This document shows, in pieces, positions 18,078 through 27,309 of a stretch of DNA of 64,000 bases. Under the pieces are notes generated by a model, which saw only the letters and a list, made by a program, of their open reading frames with translations, made no database searches and was not told the DNA's origin. How positions within the stretch are numbered: the stretch's first letter is position 1; every line of letters starts with the position of its first letter. The position numbers and the translations under genes are program-made. Origin of the DNA: Acholeplasmatales bacterium (lineage in GTDB: Bacteria; Bacillota_I; Bacilli_A; Acholeplasmatales; Anaeroplasmataceae); the NCBI GenBank assembly GCA_017542485.1, contig JAFXXC010000033.1, forward strand, positions 1 to 64,000, written 5' to 3'.

Positions 18078-18542
18078 TTAAGAATATAATTTACTATCAT
18101 ATTCCTTCATTTTCTCTAACCAGTTTTCTTTTTCTTCTTTAAATAAGAATTCTGTATAATCGTACGTTTCTTTATTTATGTATTTATTCTCATATAAGTA
18201 TTTATAAAAATATCTAAATGTAGCTATAAATTCCTTCATACTATTTACATTTGCGAATGTACATTTATGAATAAAGAAATAACTAAAAAAATCATTTAAT
18301 GAATCTGCACTATTAAATAAACTATATACATATTCTCTTGTTAAATAATTATTTAAAAAGAAAACTATATTATCAATATGTTTATTAATAGTTTTTTCTT
18401 TTAATTTATTATTCTTTAAATAATCACTAAACTTATCTATATATCTTTGATTAAAATCAAATATCTTATTTAAATTTTCTTCATTTCCATTTTCTTTAGC
18501 ATTTTTATATAATTCTTTGATTAATTCAAATTCATTATCCAT
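18078..18542 (-). CDS. Core-binding (SAM-like) domain protein without a recombinase domain
   Basis: A 154-residue helical protein. I start it at the ATG at 18540-18542 (MDNEFELIKELY), which has AAAGAGGG upstream; a longer frame begins with a non-ATG codon. The central part, YIDKFSDYLKNNKLKEKTI then NKHIDNIVFFLNNYL and MKEFIATFRYFYKYLYE, resembles the N-terminal SAM-like DNA-binding domain of tyrosine recombinases. The catalytic domain with its Arg-His-Arg-Tyr residues is absent. Stand-alone proteins of this type occur in many Firmicutes with no known role. It could be a solo DNA-binding protein. Confidence 0.6.
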   Translation of the reverse strand: MDNEFELIKELYKNAKENGNEENLNKIFDFNQRYIDKFSDYLKNNKLKEKTINKHIDNIVFFLNNYLTREYVYSLFNSADSLNDFFSYFFIHKCTFANVNSMKEFIATFRYFYKYLYENKYINKETYDYTEFLFKEEKENWLEKMKEYDSKLYS

Positions 18543-18572
18543 AACAACACCCTCTTTACTCAATTATAGCAC

Positions 18573-18600
18573 AAAAGACAGACTTTTTAATCTGTCTTTT
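18573..18600 (-). terminator. Terminator of the GH5 gene
   Basis: AAAAGACAGA and TCTGTCTTTT pair around a short AT loop, directly after the GH5 stop. It is symmetric and probably works both ways. Confidence 0.85.
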
Positions 18601-18608
18601 ATCAGTTA

Positions 18609-19643
18609 CTATAAATACTTAATTAATTCACTATAGATATCACTATAATGATCATCTATAATACCAAAGTCCATTCTCTTATAGCTCCATACAGCTCTTC
18701 CAATACCATAATAATTAAACATATGATTGATATCTTTAAACCAATTCAAAGTAGACTTAGTATCAGCTCTATCAATAACTCCATATTCACCACAATATAA
18801 AGCTACATTATACTTCTCTGCACATTCTACAGCCTCTTTAAATAAATTAATAAAGAAATTATCCTTTAGTAGTTTTAAAGCATTATCACTATCCCCTAAA
18901 GTACCATTTGGTATAGATGGTACAATATTAGATATTTCTCTATACTTTTCTTCATCTACAGGATATGGCATTCTAAAATCATGTGGCATCTTATCAACCC
19001 AATAAGCACCCTGATGTGAAAATGCCATAGGCTCATAACAGTGAATATTAAATACAATATTACTATCATAAGGCTTAGGTAATAACTTAACTGCCTTTAC
19101 ACTAGAATAGCCTACACCACCATATAAAATTTTAACATTAGGTGCGTTCTTTCTAATTACCTTAATACATTTTAAAGCAAGCTTATTCCATGAATCACTA
19201 AATTTAAAATCAGTAACCTCATTTAACATTTCAAACATCATCATATCACTATACTTGCTATATCTTTTAGATAACCTATCCCAAATATCTAAAAATAAAC
19301 TAGTTAGTTCAGGATTATCAAAAAATCCACTTGAATATTCAAAATCATCAAATACATATCCAGGTGCTTTATGTAAATCAAGTACTACATTTAATTTATG
19401 TTCCTTACACCATTTAATACATAAATCAATATACTTATAACCAATAGGATTATCACATTTCTTCTTTTCATCATAAATATTCTCAAAATCAACAGGTAAT
19501 CTTAAATGATCACATCCCATACTCTTTATTCTTTTAATATCTTCTTCTTTAATAAAAGAATCTAAATGTTCAACCTTTAAACTACCCTGTGATAACCATC
19601 CACCTAAATTAACTCCCTTAATATAACCATCAAGCTTAATCAT
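18609..19643 (-). CDS. Intracellular GH5-family beta-glucanase
   Basis: A 344-residue glycoside hydrolase of family 5 (TIM barrel, retaining). It shows GVNLGGWL near the start, HLRLPVDF, VVLDLHKAPG, the acid/base Glu in FEMLNEV (about Glu142), the HCYEPMAFSHQGAYW substrate-binding block and the nucleophile in YCGEYGV (about Glu286). There is no signal peptide, so it must act on short beta-glucan oligosaccharides brought in by the neighbouring ABC transporter. Its start overlaps the end of the epimerase gene by 8 bp. Whether it prefers cello-, laminari- or gluco-manno-oligosaccharides cannot be read from sequence. Confidence 0.88.
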   Translation of the reverse strand: MIKLDGYIKGVNLGGWLSQGSLKVEHLDSFIKEEDIKRIKSMGCDHLRLPVDFENIYDEKKKCDNPIGYKYIDLCIKWCKEHKLNVVLDLHKAPGYVFDDFEYSSGFFDNPELTSLFLDIWDRLSKRYSKYSDMMMFEMLNEVTDFKFSDSWNKLALKCIKVIRKNAPNVKILYGGVGYSSVKAVKLLPKPYDSNIVFNIHCYEPMAFSHQGAYWVDKMPHDFRMPYPVDEEKYREISNIVPSIPNGTLGDSDNALKLLKDNFFINLFKEAVECAEKYNVALYCGEYGVIDRADTKSTLNWFKDINHMFNYYGIGRAVWSYKRMDFGIIDDHYSDIYSELIKYL

Positions 19644-20643
19644 TTTCCACCCCGAAATAATATTCTATAGTCTCATCATATCTACTATCATGCCTTAATA
19701 TATCTTTCTTATTGCTTAAGAAATTACTATTTATAGTATTAGGATGATACATGCATTCTAAACATACTGCATAATATGGTGTAGCTACCTTATTATTATT
19801 CATTATTTCTTCTCCTGTATAATTACAAGTATAAACAACAACTACAGGATAAGTTGTTTTTACCTTTAAAACTCTACCTGATTTTTTTTCAGATAATATG
19901 ATATTATCTTTATCTAATCCACACTCATCAAATATATAAGGATAATCATAACCATTAGTATTTTTAATTATTTCTTCTGATTTAATATAATCTCCTATCT
20001 TATGTCCATCCTTAAATGAATAAATCTTATCACAATAAACTATTTCTTTTGGTAATAGTTTCTCTATTTTTTCCATTTTAGACGCGTTTATATATAAATT
20101 ATGATCAAAGATATTATCTTTTGCATTACCACTTAAATTAAAATAACTATGATTAGATAAATTTAATAATGTGTCTTCATCACATTTAGCTAAATATCTT
20201 ACAGTTAATTTATTTACCGTATTATATAGTCTATAAATAACCATTAATTCCAAATTACCAGGATATCCTGATTCCTTATCTTTAGAATAATAACTAAAAT
20301 CAACCTCAGTATAATCATCACATATCTTCTTAATATGACTAAAATCCTTGAAGCTTAATCCCTCTTTGCCACCATGTAATCCATTAGGATCATCTGAATT
20401 AATAATATATTCTTTGCCATTTAGCTTAAATTTACTACCAGCTATTCTTCCACCTGTTCTACCTATTGTTTTACCATAATAGCTATTATCATATGGAAAT
20501 ATAGTTTGACTTTTTATTGTATATAAAATTGATTCATTGTTATTATCCTTATCTGGTGTTTTTATATCGTAAATAGACGCACCAACACTACAAAGTGTTA
20601 CCATTGTCCCAAATGAATTACTCATTTCAATATATGAAGTCAA
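19636..20643 (-). CDS. galM: Aldose 1-epimerase (mutarotase)
   Basis: This enzyme interconverts alpha and beta anomers of sugars released inside the cell. Typical features are TIGRTGGRIAGSKFKLNGKE, GLHGGKEGLSF (catalytic His), LNLSNHSYFNLSG (second His) and a C-terminal VCLECMYHPNTIN with the catalytic Glu. I start it at the TTG at 20641-20643, just after GGGGGTG. The apparent ATG 33 bases upstream lies inside the terminator hairpin of the preceding ABC gene and is unlikely to be used. With this start the protein has 335 residues, normal for GalM. It overlaps GH5 by 8 bp. Confidence 0.88.
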   Translation of the reverse strand: MTSYIEMSNSFGTMVTLCSVGASIYDIKTPDKDNNNESILYTIKSQTIFPYDNSYYGKTIGRTGGRIAGSKFKLNGKEYIINSDDPNGLHGGKEGLSFKDFSHIKKICDDYTEVDFSYYSKDKESGYPGNLELMVIYRLYNTVNKLTVRYLAKCDEDTLLNLSNHSYFNLSGNAKDNIFDHNLYINASKMEKIEKLLPKEIVYCDKIYSFKDGHKIGDYIKSEEIIKNTNGYDYPYIFDECGLDKDNIILSEKKSGRVLKVKTTYPVVVVYTCNYTGEEIMNNNKVATPYYAVCLECMYHPNTINSNFLSNKKDILRHDSRYDETIEYYFGVEND

Positions 20644-20667
20644 ATTTATACACCCCCAATTATTATA

Positions 20668-20690
20668 AAAGCGCATTATGGTAATGCGCC
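20668..20690 (-). terminator. Terminator between the ABC ATPase and galM
   Basis: GCGCATTA and TAATGCGC pair around CCA, followed by TTTTAT on the minus strand. It ends the transporter transcript, so galM-GH5 may depend on read-through or a weak promoter of their own. Confidence 0.85.
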
Positions 20691-20700
20691 TTATTAATTA

Positions 20701-22224
20701 TTATACTGATAAATCTTCTTTAGGTTCTTCTACCTTTGGCTCTTCAACCTTTGTTTCAGCTTCTTGAGCTTTAGCCTTTTCTTTAGCTTCAGCTTCTCTT
20801 TGGGCAACGGCTCTAGGATCTTCCATTACTTCCTCATCTATAAATTCAAGATTTCTATCATTATAATTTGAGAATAAATGGATTAGATTTCCATCAAATC
20901 CTAATTTAATATTTTGACCAACATAGTCAACATATCCACCAAGTGTAGGAACAATTACAATTGCATCCTTACCCTTAACAGTCATATGTAAATGAACTGA
21001 AGGACCCATTAACTCTGAAACATCTACTGAACCTTCGATACCTTCGTTTCCTACAATCATATGATCTGGTCTTACGCCCACAGTGATTGCTTGAGGTTCA
21101 ACATTATTTTTAGATAATCTTGCTTGCTTTTCAGGAGATAATTCAACTTTATAATCATCTACCTTAGCAAAATACTTACCATTTTCTAATAATAATTCAC
21201 CTTCAAAATAATTCATTTGTGGTGTACCGATAAATCCTGAAACAAATTTATTTCTTGGATGGTCAAATACTTCTTGTGGAGTACCTATTTGTTGAACGAA
21301 ACCATCCTTCATAACAACAATTCTATCACCTAATGTCATAGCTTCAACCTGATCATGTGTTACATAGATAAATGTTGTATTAATTTTCTTTCTAAGCTTA
21401 ATAATTTCAGCACGCATTTGATTACGTAATTTTGCATCTAGGTTAGATAATGGTTCATCCATTAATAAAACCTTAGGATTTCTAACTACTGCACGTCCAA
21501 TTGCTACTCTTTGTCTTTGACCACCTGATAAGTTTTTAGGCTTTCTGTCTAAGTAATCAGTGATATTAAGCATTTCAGCAACTTGCATGATTTTGAACTT
21601 TCTCATGCCAGATGACATCTTAGCAAAATAAGAAACCTCACCTGCTGCAATTTTATTTTCACATTCTTTAATTCTGTCTTTACATTCATTAATCTTATTA
21701 TCTAAAGACTCTATTTTGCTAGCATTTTTTGAATCACCAGCTAATTCATTTTTTTCATTTTGATATTCTTCAATTTGATAATTTAAATAATCAATTTCAA
21801 ACTGATAAGTTATGTTTTGAGGAAGAATCTTTAATGGATATGCCATATTTTGCTCAACTGTCATATGTGGATATAACGCATATGATTGGAATACCATTGC
21901 AATATCTCTATCCTTTGGTTCGATTGAATTTACAATCTTACCATCAATAAGTAATTCACCTTCAGTTATTTCTTCAAGTCCAGCAACCATACGAAGTGTA
22001 GTAGATTTACCACATCCAGATGGACCAACTAATACGATAAATTCACCATCAGCGATATCAATATTTGAACTTTGAACAGCAATAACACCTCTATCAGTTA
22101 TTTGTAAATTATGTTTTCTGACTCTTGGAGCAACCTTTTTACCAAATAAACCAAAATATTTTCTTTTAGGCTTATCAATAAAAGGATAAATTTTTACTAT
22201 ATTTTTTAATTGTACTTCAGCCAT
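20701..22224 (-). CDS. Sugar ABC transporter ATPase (MsmK/UgpC type) with coiled-coil insertion
   Basis: The 507-residue ATPase of the carbohydrate uptake system; the family is usually about 360-380. Walker A is GPSGCGKSTT, the Q-loop FQSYALYPHMTV, the signature LSGGQRQRVAIGRA, Walker B VLLMDEPLSNLD and the H-loop VTHDQ. The C-terminal regulatory OB-folds follow (IGVRP-like TVGVRPDHM). Two insertions explain the length: about 30 residues near position 15-45 (KPKRKYFGLFGKKVAPRVRK) and about 75 residues of charged coiled coil between the Q-loop and signature (KIESLDNKINECKDRIKEC). There is also a Lys/Glu/Ala tail. It is the last gene of the transporter operon, 17 bp after the permease. Confidence 0.93.
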   Translation of the reverse strand: MAEVQLKNIVKIYPFIDKPKRKYFGLFGKKVAPRVRKHNLQITDRGVIAVQSSNIDIADGEFIVLVGPSGCGKSTTLRMVAGLEEITEGELLIDGKIVNSIEPKDRDIAMVFQSYALYPHMTVEQNMAYPLKILPQNITYQFEIDYLNYQIEEYQNEKNELAGDSKNASKIESLDNKINECKDRIKECENKIAAGEVSYFAKMSSGMRKFKIMQVAEMLNITDYLDRKPKNLSGGQRQRVAIGRAVVRNPKVLLMDEPLSNLDAKLRNQMRAEIIKLRKKINTTFIYVTHDQVEAMTLGDRIVVMKDGFVQQIGTPQEVFDHPRNKFVSGFIGTPQMNYFEGELLLENGKYFAKVDDYKVELSPEKQARLSKNNVEPQAITVGVRPDHMIVGNEGIEGSVDVSELMGPSVHLHMTVKGKDAIVIVPTLGGYVDYVGQNIKLGFDGNLIHLFSNYNDRNLEFIDEEVMEDPRAVAQREAEAKEKAKAQEAETKVEEPKVEEPKEDLSV

Positions 22225-22241
22225 TTTCTGATACCTCTCTT

Positions 22242-23129
22242 TTAACCTTTAACTGATCCACTTGTCATACCTTTGATGATAGACTTAGATAAGAATAAAT
22301 ACACAAATAATACTGGGAAAATTGACAAGAATATAGCCATATAAACTTGACCCATATCAAATTTCGTATAATCAGCACTTCTTAAAGCTGAAAGCATAAT
22401 TGGAAGTGTTTGATGATCTTCATTAGTAAGTAATAATGATGGTAAATATAAGTTGTTCCATGAAGCAACAAATGAGAAAATCAATTGAACTGCTAAAGCA
22501 GGCTTCATAACTGGCAAAACAATTCTATTAAATGTCATAAATTCGTTTGAACCATCCATTCTTGATGCTTCTACAAGCTCAAGAGGAAGTGTAGCTCTTA
22601 AATGTTGAATCATATAGAAGAATGTTGCAGGTGCTGCAATACCAGGAACAATTAAAACCCAGAATTGGTTCTTTAACTGCATTTGATTACATAATTGGAA
22701 GAAACCTACTGATGCGACTTGAGAAGGAATCATCATAATAGCTAAGATGAAAGCTTCTGCTGCTTTTTTCATTTTAAAATCGTAGGCGTATACACCATAT
22801 GCACAAAGTGCTGAGAAATATGTTGTTAATACTGCAGATAAAGTTGCAATAACAATTGAGTTCCACATTCCTTTACCAATATTTGTTTGATGAACTAAAT
22901 TTTCAAAATTTTCGAAAAAATGAGTTGAAGGAAGCATTGTGAATCCTTCTTTTAACTGTTGATGATTTCTAGTAGCATTAACAAACAACAAATAGAAAAA
23001 GAATAAACATAGAATTGTTAGAAAAATCATAATTGTATAAACAATGACTTTTTGAATTATTAATTTTGTTCTTGCCGAACGATTTTCTTTTTCACCGAAA
23101 TCGGCATTAAGACTCATTTTATTTTCCAT
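22242..23129 (-). CDS. Sugar ABC transporter permease (MalG-like)
   Basis: A 295-residue inner permease subunit with six hydrophobic segments after a charged N-terminal 25 residues. The cytoplasmic EAA loop that docks on the ATPase reads EASRMDGSNEFMTFNRIVLP, close to the family consensus EAA---G-------I-LP. The C terminus is KSIIKGMTSGSVKG, typical of MalG-type permeases. AAGGAGG lies before the ATG. It follows the MalF-like gene by 11 bp and is followed by the ATPase, so the three are translated from one message. The substrate is inferred from neighbouring GH1, GH5 and GH94 genes to be cello- or other beta-gluco-oligosaccharides. Confidence 0.93.
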   Translation of the reverse strand: MENKMSLNADFGEKENRSARTKLIIQKVIVYTIMIFLTILCLFFFYLLFVNATRNHQQLKEGFTMLPSTHFFENFENLVHQTNIGKGMWNSIVIATLSAVLTTYFSALCAYGVYAYDFKMKKAAEAFILAIMMIPSQVASVGFFQLCNQMQLKNQFWVLIVPGIAAPATFFYMIQHLRATLPLELVEASRMDGSNEFMTFNRIVLPVMKPALAVQLIFSFVASWNNLYLPSLLLTNEDHQTLPIMLSALRSADYTKFDMGQVYMAIFLSIFPVLFVYLFLSKSIIKGMTSGSVKG

Positions 23130-23140
23130 ATTTTTCCTCC

Positions 23141-24109
23141 TTATCTATCGTCTTTCTTAGTTATAGATTTAAATACTAGAATACTCAATACAGCAGTTAT
23201 TATAAACAATACAACGGCTATCGCTCCAGAAACTCCATAATTTGAGTTTCCTTTCAAGTTTTCATTTAAAAGCATAACCAATGTCTTAGTTGACTTATTA
23301 GGGTTTCCAGTTCCAGCTGATAATACCTGTGGAACGTCGAACATTTGTAAACCACCTATCATAGATGTGATTAATACATAGACAAGAATTGGTTTTAATA
23401 ATGGTAGAGTAATATCAAAGAATACTCTTGTTGATGATGCTCCATCAACTCTTGCTGATTCGAATAGACTTTCATCTATACCCATAATACCAGCCATTAA
23501 TAGAATTGTTGTATTACCAAACCACATTAAGAAATTCATAAATGCAACCAATGATCTAGTTGACCATGGGTATGTTCCTATAAAATCGATTCCTTCTTCT
23601 GCTACATCGCCTATTATTCCCATAGCAGACAATATTTGATTAACCGGACCAACTGTATTAAATACAGCAAAGAATAAGAATGCAAATGCAGATGCCATGA
23701 TTAAGTTAGGCATATAGAATACTGATTTAAAGAAACCTGCGCCTTTTATATTTAATCTTGTACTTGTAAAGAACAATGCCAACAATAACGATAATAATAG
23801 TTGGACAACAGCTCCCATTACCCACATTATTATGGTATTCCATAAACAATTTAATATAACCATTTGACCGTTAGAATTTAACGTGAACAAGTCAACATAA
23901 TTTTTAAAACCAACAAATTCTGGTCCATATGTATCCAAGCCTAATTCATAATAATCAAAGAAACTATAGATGATTGTTGTAATCTGTGGATATAAAGTAA
24001 AAATTAAATATATTGCGAAAAATGGAAGTATGAAAATATAACCCCATTTCGCATAACTCACTACTTTACTTTTAGTTTTTTTCTGGTTGGAATCTACTGT
24101 TTTTTCCAT
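23141..24109 (-). CDS. Sugar ABC transporter permease (MalF-like)
   Basis: A 322-residue permease with six membrane segments; the first begins after a Lys-rich N terminus (KWGYIFILPFFAIYLIFTLY). The EAA loop is ESARVDGASSTRVFFDITLP. It pairs with the MalG-like subunit to form the channel. AAGGAGGATATTCAC precedes the ATG. A strong hairpin lies between the binding-protein gene and this gene, so the permeases are likely made at a lower level than the binding protein. Length and topology are normal for the family. Confidence 0.93.
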   Translation of the reverse strand: MEKTVDSNQKKTKSKVVSYAKWGYIFILPFFAIYLIFTLYPQITTIIYSFFDYYELGLDTYGPEFVGFKNYVDLFTLNSNGQMVILNCLWNTIIMWVMGAVVQLLLSLLLALFFTSTRLNIKGAGFFKSVFYMPNLIMASAFAFLFFAVFNTVGPVNQILSAMGIIGDVAEEGIDFIGTYPWSTRSLVAFMNFLMWFGNTTILLMAGIMGIDESLFESARVDGASSTRVFFDITLPLLKPILVYVLITSMIGGLQMFDVPQVLSAGTGNPNKSTKTLVMLLNENLKGNSNYGVSGAIAVVLFIITAVLSILVFKSITKKDDR

Positions 24110-24151
24110 ATGTGAATATCCTCCTTATGAAAAAACTATAAACTTTTATGA

Positions 24152-24180
24152 AAAATGTGGCGGGAGAACCCGTCACATTT
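24152..24180 (-). terminator. Partial terminator after the binding-protein gene
   Basis: ATGTGACGGG and CCCGCCACAT form a stem of about 10 bp with one mismatch and a short loop, followed by TTTTTC. Within an operon this arrangement usually sets higher expression of the binding protein than of the permeases. Confidence 0.75.
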
Positions 24181-24227
24181 CCCATATTTTAATATGAATT
24201 ATTACTTTTAATAATTTAATCTTAAAA

Positions 24228-25577
24228 CTAGTCTACTTTAACAGTATTATTAGTCTTAGTCTTTACATATTCTTTGAAGTTATTTAATGCTTCTGCCTTA
24301 GTAGGTGTTGCCTTACCAGCCTTAATTGCCTTTAAGTACTCACCAAATTCAGTTTGTAAACCTTCGTTACAATATTGATCATAAATAGTTTGATTTTGGA
24401 ACTTAATCTTCTTTGCACCTTCTAGATATAATGCAGTATCATTTTGTCCACCTAAGAAACCATTACCTTGACCCTTATCTGACCACTCTTTGTTAACACT
24501 TTGATAGTTAACGAATTGTGATTCTTTAGAAGCTAAGTTATAGCATACGTCATGATCATTAATGAATGCGTTCATTGTCTTTGCAACTAAATTATCATTA
24601 TCTCCACCTGTAGCAGCTAATAACCAAGTACCGCCCCAGAAGTAAGCAGCTGGACCTTCAACTAGACCCCAGTCACCATATGTATCGATATGATCATCTG
24701 GATTATCCATACAGAAGTTATAATACCAAGCTGGTCCGAAGAAGCATAATGTCTTACCTGTTTTATTCATTTGTAATGGCTTTTCACCATTCTCGCCCCA
24801 AATACCATCAGTTAATGTATAACCATTTTGAATGAATGATTCAGCTTGATTCATCCATGCAGTAATTTGATCATCGATTTGTAATTTATTGTTTGAATCA
24901 ATCCAAGGCTTAGAAACATTGTTAGAGAATGCACGATAAGTTTCAGCAAATGAAGCTGTCATATAATAGCCTTTTGCTTTTGCTTCAGCAGCTACTGCAT
25001 TGAACTTAGTCCAATCAGAAATCTTTGTTTGAACTGTAGCTGGATCATCAGTACCCCATAAATCTTTAGCAATTGATCTTCTATAAATTACACCTGCTGG
25101 ACAGCATTGGAATGAAACACCCTTACAAACGCCCTTTGAATCAGATGCAGCTTCTTTAGTATAAGTATAAATGTTATCGAAATTAGTAACGCCGATTTCA
25201 GTTACATCTCTAGTGTACTTTGAGTTAGTATACTTTAAAATGTAATCAGCTTCTGCTAAGAACATATCGATCTTATCTTCTTCTTTTGCACCTTCATTTG
25301 CTTTTAATGCAGCGTCTAATGCTTCCTGATAAGCACCATCTTTTGAAGGAACTGTAGAGAACTTAACAACCTTACCATCCATATGATAAGTGCTCTTTCC
25401 AGCAGCCTTTTCATCAGATACATATTTTTCGAAGAAACCCCTAAATTCTTCGTTCCAAACCATAATGTGGAAGATTTCACCATCGTTATTTTGCTTTGCT
25501 CCACATGATGCAAGAGATGTTGCTGCAACTCCTGCTAATGCTGCAACTGCAGCTAACCCTAAAACTTTCTTTTTCAT
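24228..25577 (-). CDS. Sugar ABC transporter substrate-binding lipoprotein
   Basis: A 449-residue extracellular solute-binding protein (family 1) anchored by lipid. The signal peptide ends with the lipobox SLASC, Cys about 24. The mature protein begins with a charged linker, then FHIMVWNEEFRGFFEKYV, the first strand and helix of the fold. Aromatic residues suited to stacking on sugar rings (KPWIDSNNK, FFGPAWYYNF, AYFWGGTWLLAATGG) are frequent. It is the first gene of the transport operon and has the promoter and operator cluster upstream. The likely ligand is a beta-gluco-oligosaccharide. Confidence 0.92.
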   Translation of the reverse strand: MKKKVLGLAAVAALAGVAATSLASCGAKQNNDGEIFHIMVWNEEFRGFFEKYVSDEKAAGKSTYHMDGKVVKFSTVPSKDGAYQEALDAALKANEGAKEEDKIDMFLAEADYILKYTNSKYTRDVTEIGVTNFDNIYTYTKEAASDSKGVCKGVSFQCCPAGVIYRRSIAKDLWGTDDPATVQTKISDWTKFNAVAAEAKAKGYYMTASFAETYRAFSNNVSKPWIDSNNKLQIDDQITAWMNQAESFIQNGYTLTDGIWGENGEKPLQMNKTGKTLCFFGPAWYYNFCMDNPDDHIDTYGDWGLVEGPAAYFWGGTWLLAATGGDNDNLVAKTMNAFINDHDVCYNLASKESQFVNYQSVNKEWSDKGQGNGFLGGQNDTALYLEGAKKIKFQNQTIYDQYCNEGLQTEFGEYLKAIKAGKATPTKAEALNNFKEYVKTKTNNTVKVD

Positions 25578-25636
25578 CTTTTTTCCAATTCTCCTTTTTT
25601 AATTTTCAATTCTTTTTTCTGGGTTCTTTCCTTTTG

Positions 25637-25650
25637 CTTAATCGTTTAAG
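25637..25650. promoter_or_regulatory. Operator-like site in the leader of the binding-protein gene
   Basis: CTTAATCGTTTAAG is a near-palindrome similar to the sites at 25815 and 28493. It lies between the promoter and the gene, so a bound repressor could block elongation. Confidence 0.5.
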
Positions 25651-25769
25651 TAAAGGAATAAAATTTTAACCAATCTTTTTATTTTCAAGTCCTTTTGAGT
25701 TACAAGAAGAGTTTTCGTTTTATGATTTTCGGACCTGAAAATGTATGCGAATTGGTTTTTACTACTTAT

Positions 25770-25798
25770 ATGATATCAAAAACAAAGCCATTTGTAAA
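25770..25798 (-). promoter_or_regulatory. Promoter of the sugar ABC transporter operon
   Basis: On the minus strand TTTACA (25793-25798) and TATCAT (25770-25775) are separated by 17 bp. The -35 box overlaps an operator-like TGTAAACGCTTTT. Confidence 0.6.
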
Positions 25799-25844
25799 CG
25801 CTTTTTTTAAAAAAACTTAAACGTTTTTGGAAAAACGCTTACAG
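25793..25844. promoter_or_regulatory. Cluster of three LacI/CcpA-type operators
   Basis: TGTAAACGCTTTT (25793-25805), ACTTAAACGTTTTTG (25815-25829) and AAAAACGCTTACAG (25831-25844, inverted) sit at and just upstream of the transporter promoter. They are the main content of the 332-bp gap between the GH1 gene and the binding-protein gene. Confidence 0.6.
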
Positions 25845-25909
25845 TGGTATAAAATTTTTAGATTGCTATTTATTATTAATAAATAAAACCCTCTTTTTTC
25901 TATTATTTT

Positions 25910-27262
25910 TTATGAAAAAATTTTTTTATTTTTTATAATTTTTTTGTAAAAATAGAAAGAATCCTTTTTGATTCTACAATTATTTTGATAGTCTATGTAT
26001 ATCAATCCGAATCTCTTCCTCAACCCATTATTCCACTCAAAATTATCAAGTAAACTCCAAACATAATATCCCTTAACATCAATTATTTTTGATACTTTCT
26101 CTAATTCCATTAAATATCTTTCAATATAATCTATTCTTTCTGGGTCATGTACTTTTCCATCTAAAGATATTACATCATTATTACAAAAACCATTTTCACT
26201 TATTATGATTGGTTTTTTATATCTTTCATATAAATATTTAGGACCATAATAAAGAGCCTCTGGTACTACCTGTAACCAGCCAATATTTCCTTCTGGATAT
26301 CCTTTATAAAAATCTTCTTTTACTAAATTATTGTTTTCATCTAATGAATAATAATTACCTGAATAAAAGTTTTGGTATATAAAATCGACAGGTTGACTAA
26401 TTAAGTCTAAATCTTCTTTTGTAATATTTGGAAGGACATCACTAAATATTTCATAATATTCTTTTGGATAATCTCCTAAAAAAACAGGATCCATATAAAT
26501 TGATACTGTATTTGGATATTCATAATCTCTTTTTAATTCAAAATATTTTTCATAACATTTTTCCTCAAGTAACTCATTTTCTCTATCTTTTGGTACCATA
26601 GGTCTTGAACAAGGTGCTATACTTACTGTTGAATTTTTGATATTATTTCTAATTACTTTTACAGCCTTACCATGACATTTTAATAAATTATGTATTGCTT
26701 GTAACATTTCTTTATCAGTATAGATAGTACCAGGAGCATGCGCACCTACTCTATGTCCCAATTGCATAATGCATTGTGGTTCATTAATTGTAATATAATC
26801 TGATACTAAACCATCTAAATACTTAGTTACTACATCTGTATAATATGCAAAATAATCAGATATTTCATCATTTAAAAATCCACCCTTATCCTCTAACCAT
26901 TGTGGCATATCCCAATGATATAATGTAACTAATGGCTTTATATTAGCTTTAGCTAATTCTTGTGATAACTTTTTATAATATTCTAATCCCTTTATGTTAG
27001 GTTTATTATTCTCTGTTATTACTCTTGACCAAGCTATAGAAAATCTATAAGAATCAACGTTTAATTCTTTCAATGCTTTAATATCTTCTTTGTATCTCTT
27101 ATAACTTCCACATACTACACTACCATCACTACCATCATCTATTTTTCCTGGAATTTTTGTAAAAGTATCCCAAATAGATTCACATTTACCATCAGAATCA
27201 ATATAACCTTCTATTTGATATGAAGCAGTGGAACATCCAAATATAAAATCTTTATTAAACAT
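25910..27262 (-). CDS. GH1 beta-glucosidase or 6-phospho-beta-glucosidase
   Basis: A 450-residue family 1 glycoside hydrolase, full length. Motifs: FIFGCSTASYQIEG at the N terminus, YRFSIAWSRV, LYHWDMPQWLED, the acid/base Glu in TINEPQC (about Glu161), the nucleophile in IISENGF (about Glu356) and VWSLLDNFEWNNGLRKRFGL. The start is the ATG at 27260-27262 behind AGGAGGACAT; an ATG 36 bases further up lies in the lacI terminator. The NFEWNNG motif near the end resembles true glucosidases more than the phospho type, and an ABC rather than a PTS transporter is nearby, so a beta-glucosidase is more likely. It lies between the LacI gene and the transporter. Confidence 0.93.
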   Translation of the reverse strand: MFNKDFIFGCSTASYQIEGYIDSDGKCESIWDTFTKIPGKIDDGSDGSVVCGSYKRYKEDIKALKELNVDSYRFSIAWSRVITENNKPNIKGLEYYKKLSQELAKANIKPLVTLYHWDMPQWLEDKGGFLNDEISDYFAYYTDVVTKYLDGLVSDYITINEPQCIMQLGHRVGAHAPGTIYTDKEMLQAIHNLLKCHGKAVKVIRNNIKNSTVSIAPCSRPMVPKDRENELLEEKCYEKYFELKRDYEYPNTVSIYMDPVFLGDYPKEYYEIFSDVLPNITKEDLDLISQPVDFIYQNFYSGNYYSLDENNNLVKEDFYKGYPEGNIGWLQVVPEALYYGPKYLYERYKKPIIISENGFCNNDVISLDGKVHDPERIDYIERYLMELEKVSKIIDVKGYYVWSLLDNFEWNNGLRKRFGLIYIDYQNNCRIKKDSFYFYKKIIKNKKIFS

Positions 27263-27280
27263 ATGTCCTCCTAAAAAATA

Positions 27281-27304
27281 AAGACAATGGCTTCCCATTG
27301 TCTA
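27281..27304 (-). terminator. Terminator of the lacI-type gene
   Basis: AGACAATGG (27282-27290) and CCATTGTCT (27295-27303) pair around CTTC, followed on the minus strand by TTATTTTTT. It separates the regulator from GH1. Confidence 0.85.
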
Positions 27305-27309
27305 ATTAA

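Noticed and set aside
20644-20676. Eleven-codon longer start for galM
   Set aside because: Its ATG lies in the stem of the terminator of the upstream ATPase gene; the TTG at 20643 has GGGGGTG at good spacing.
27263-27298. Longer start for the GH1 gene
   Set aside because: The extra codons come from the lacI terminator hairpin; AGGAGG lies in front of the ATG at 27262.
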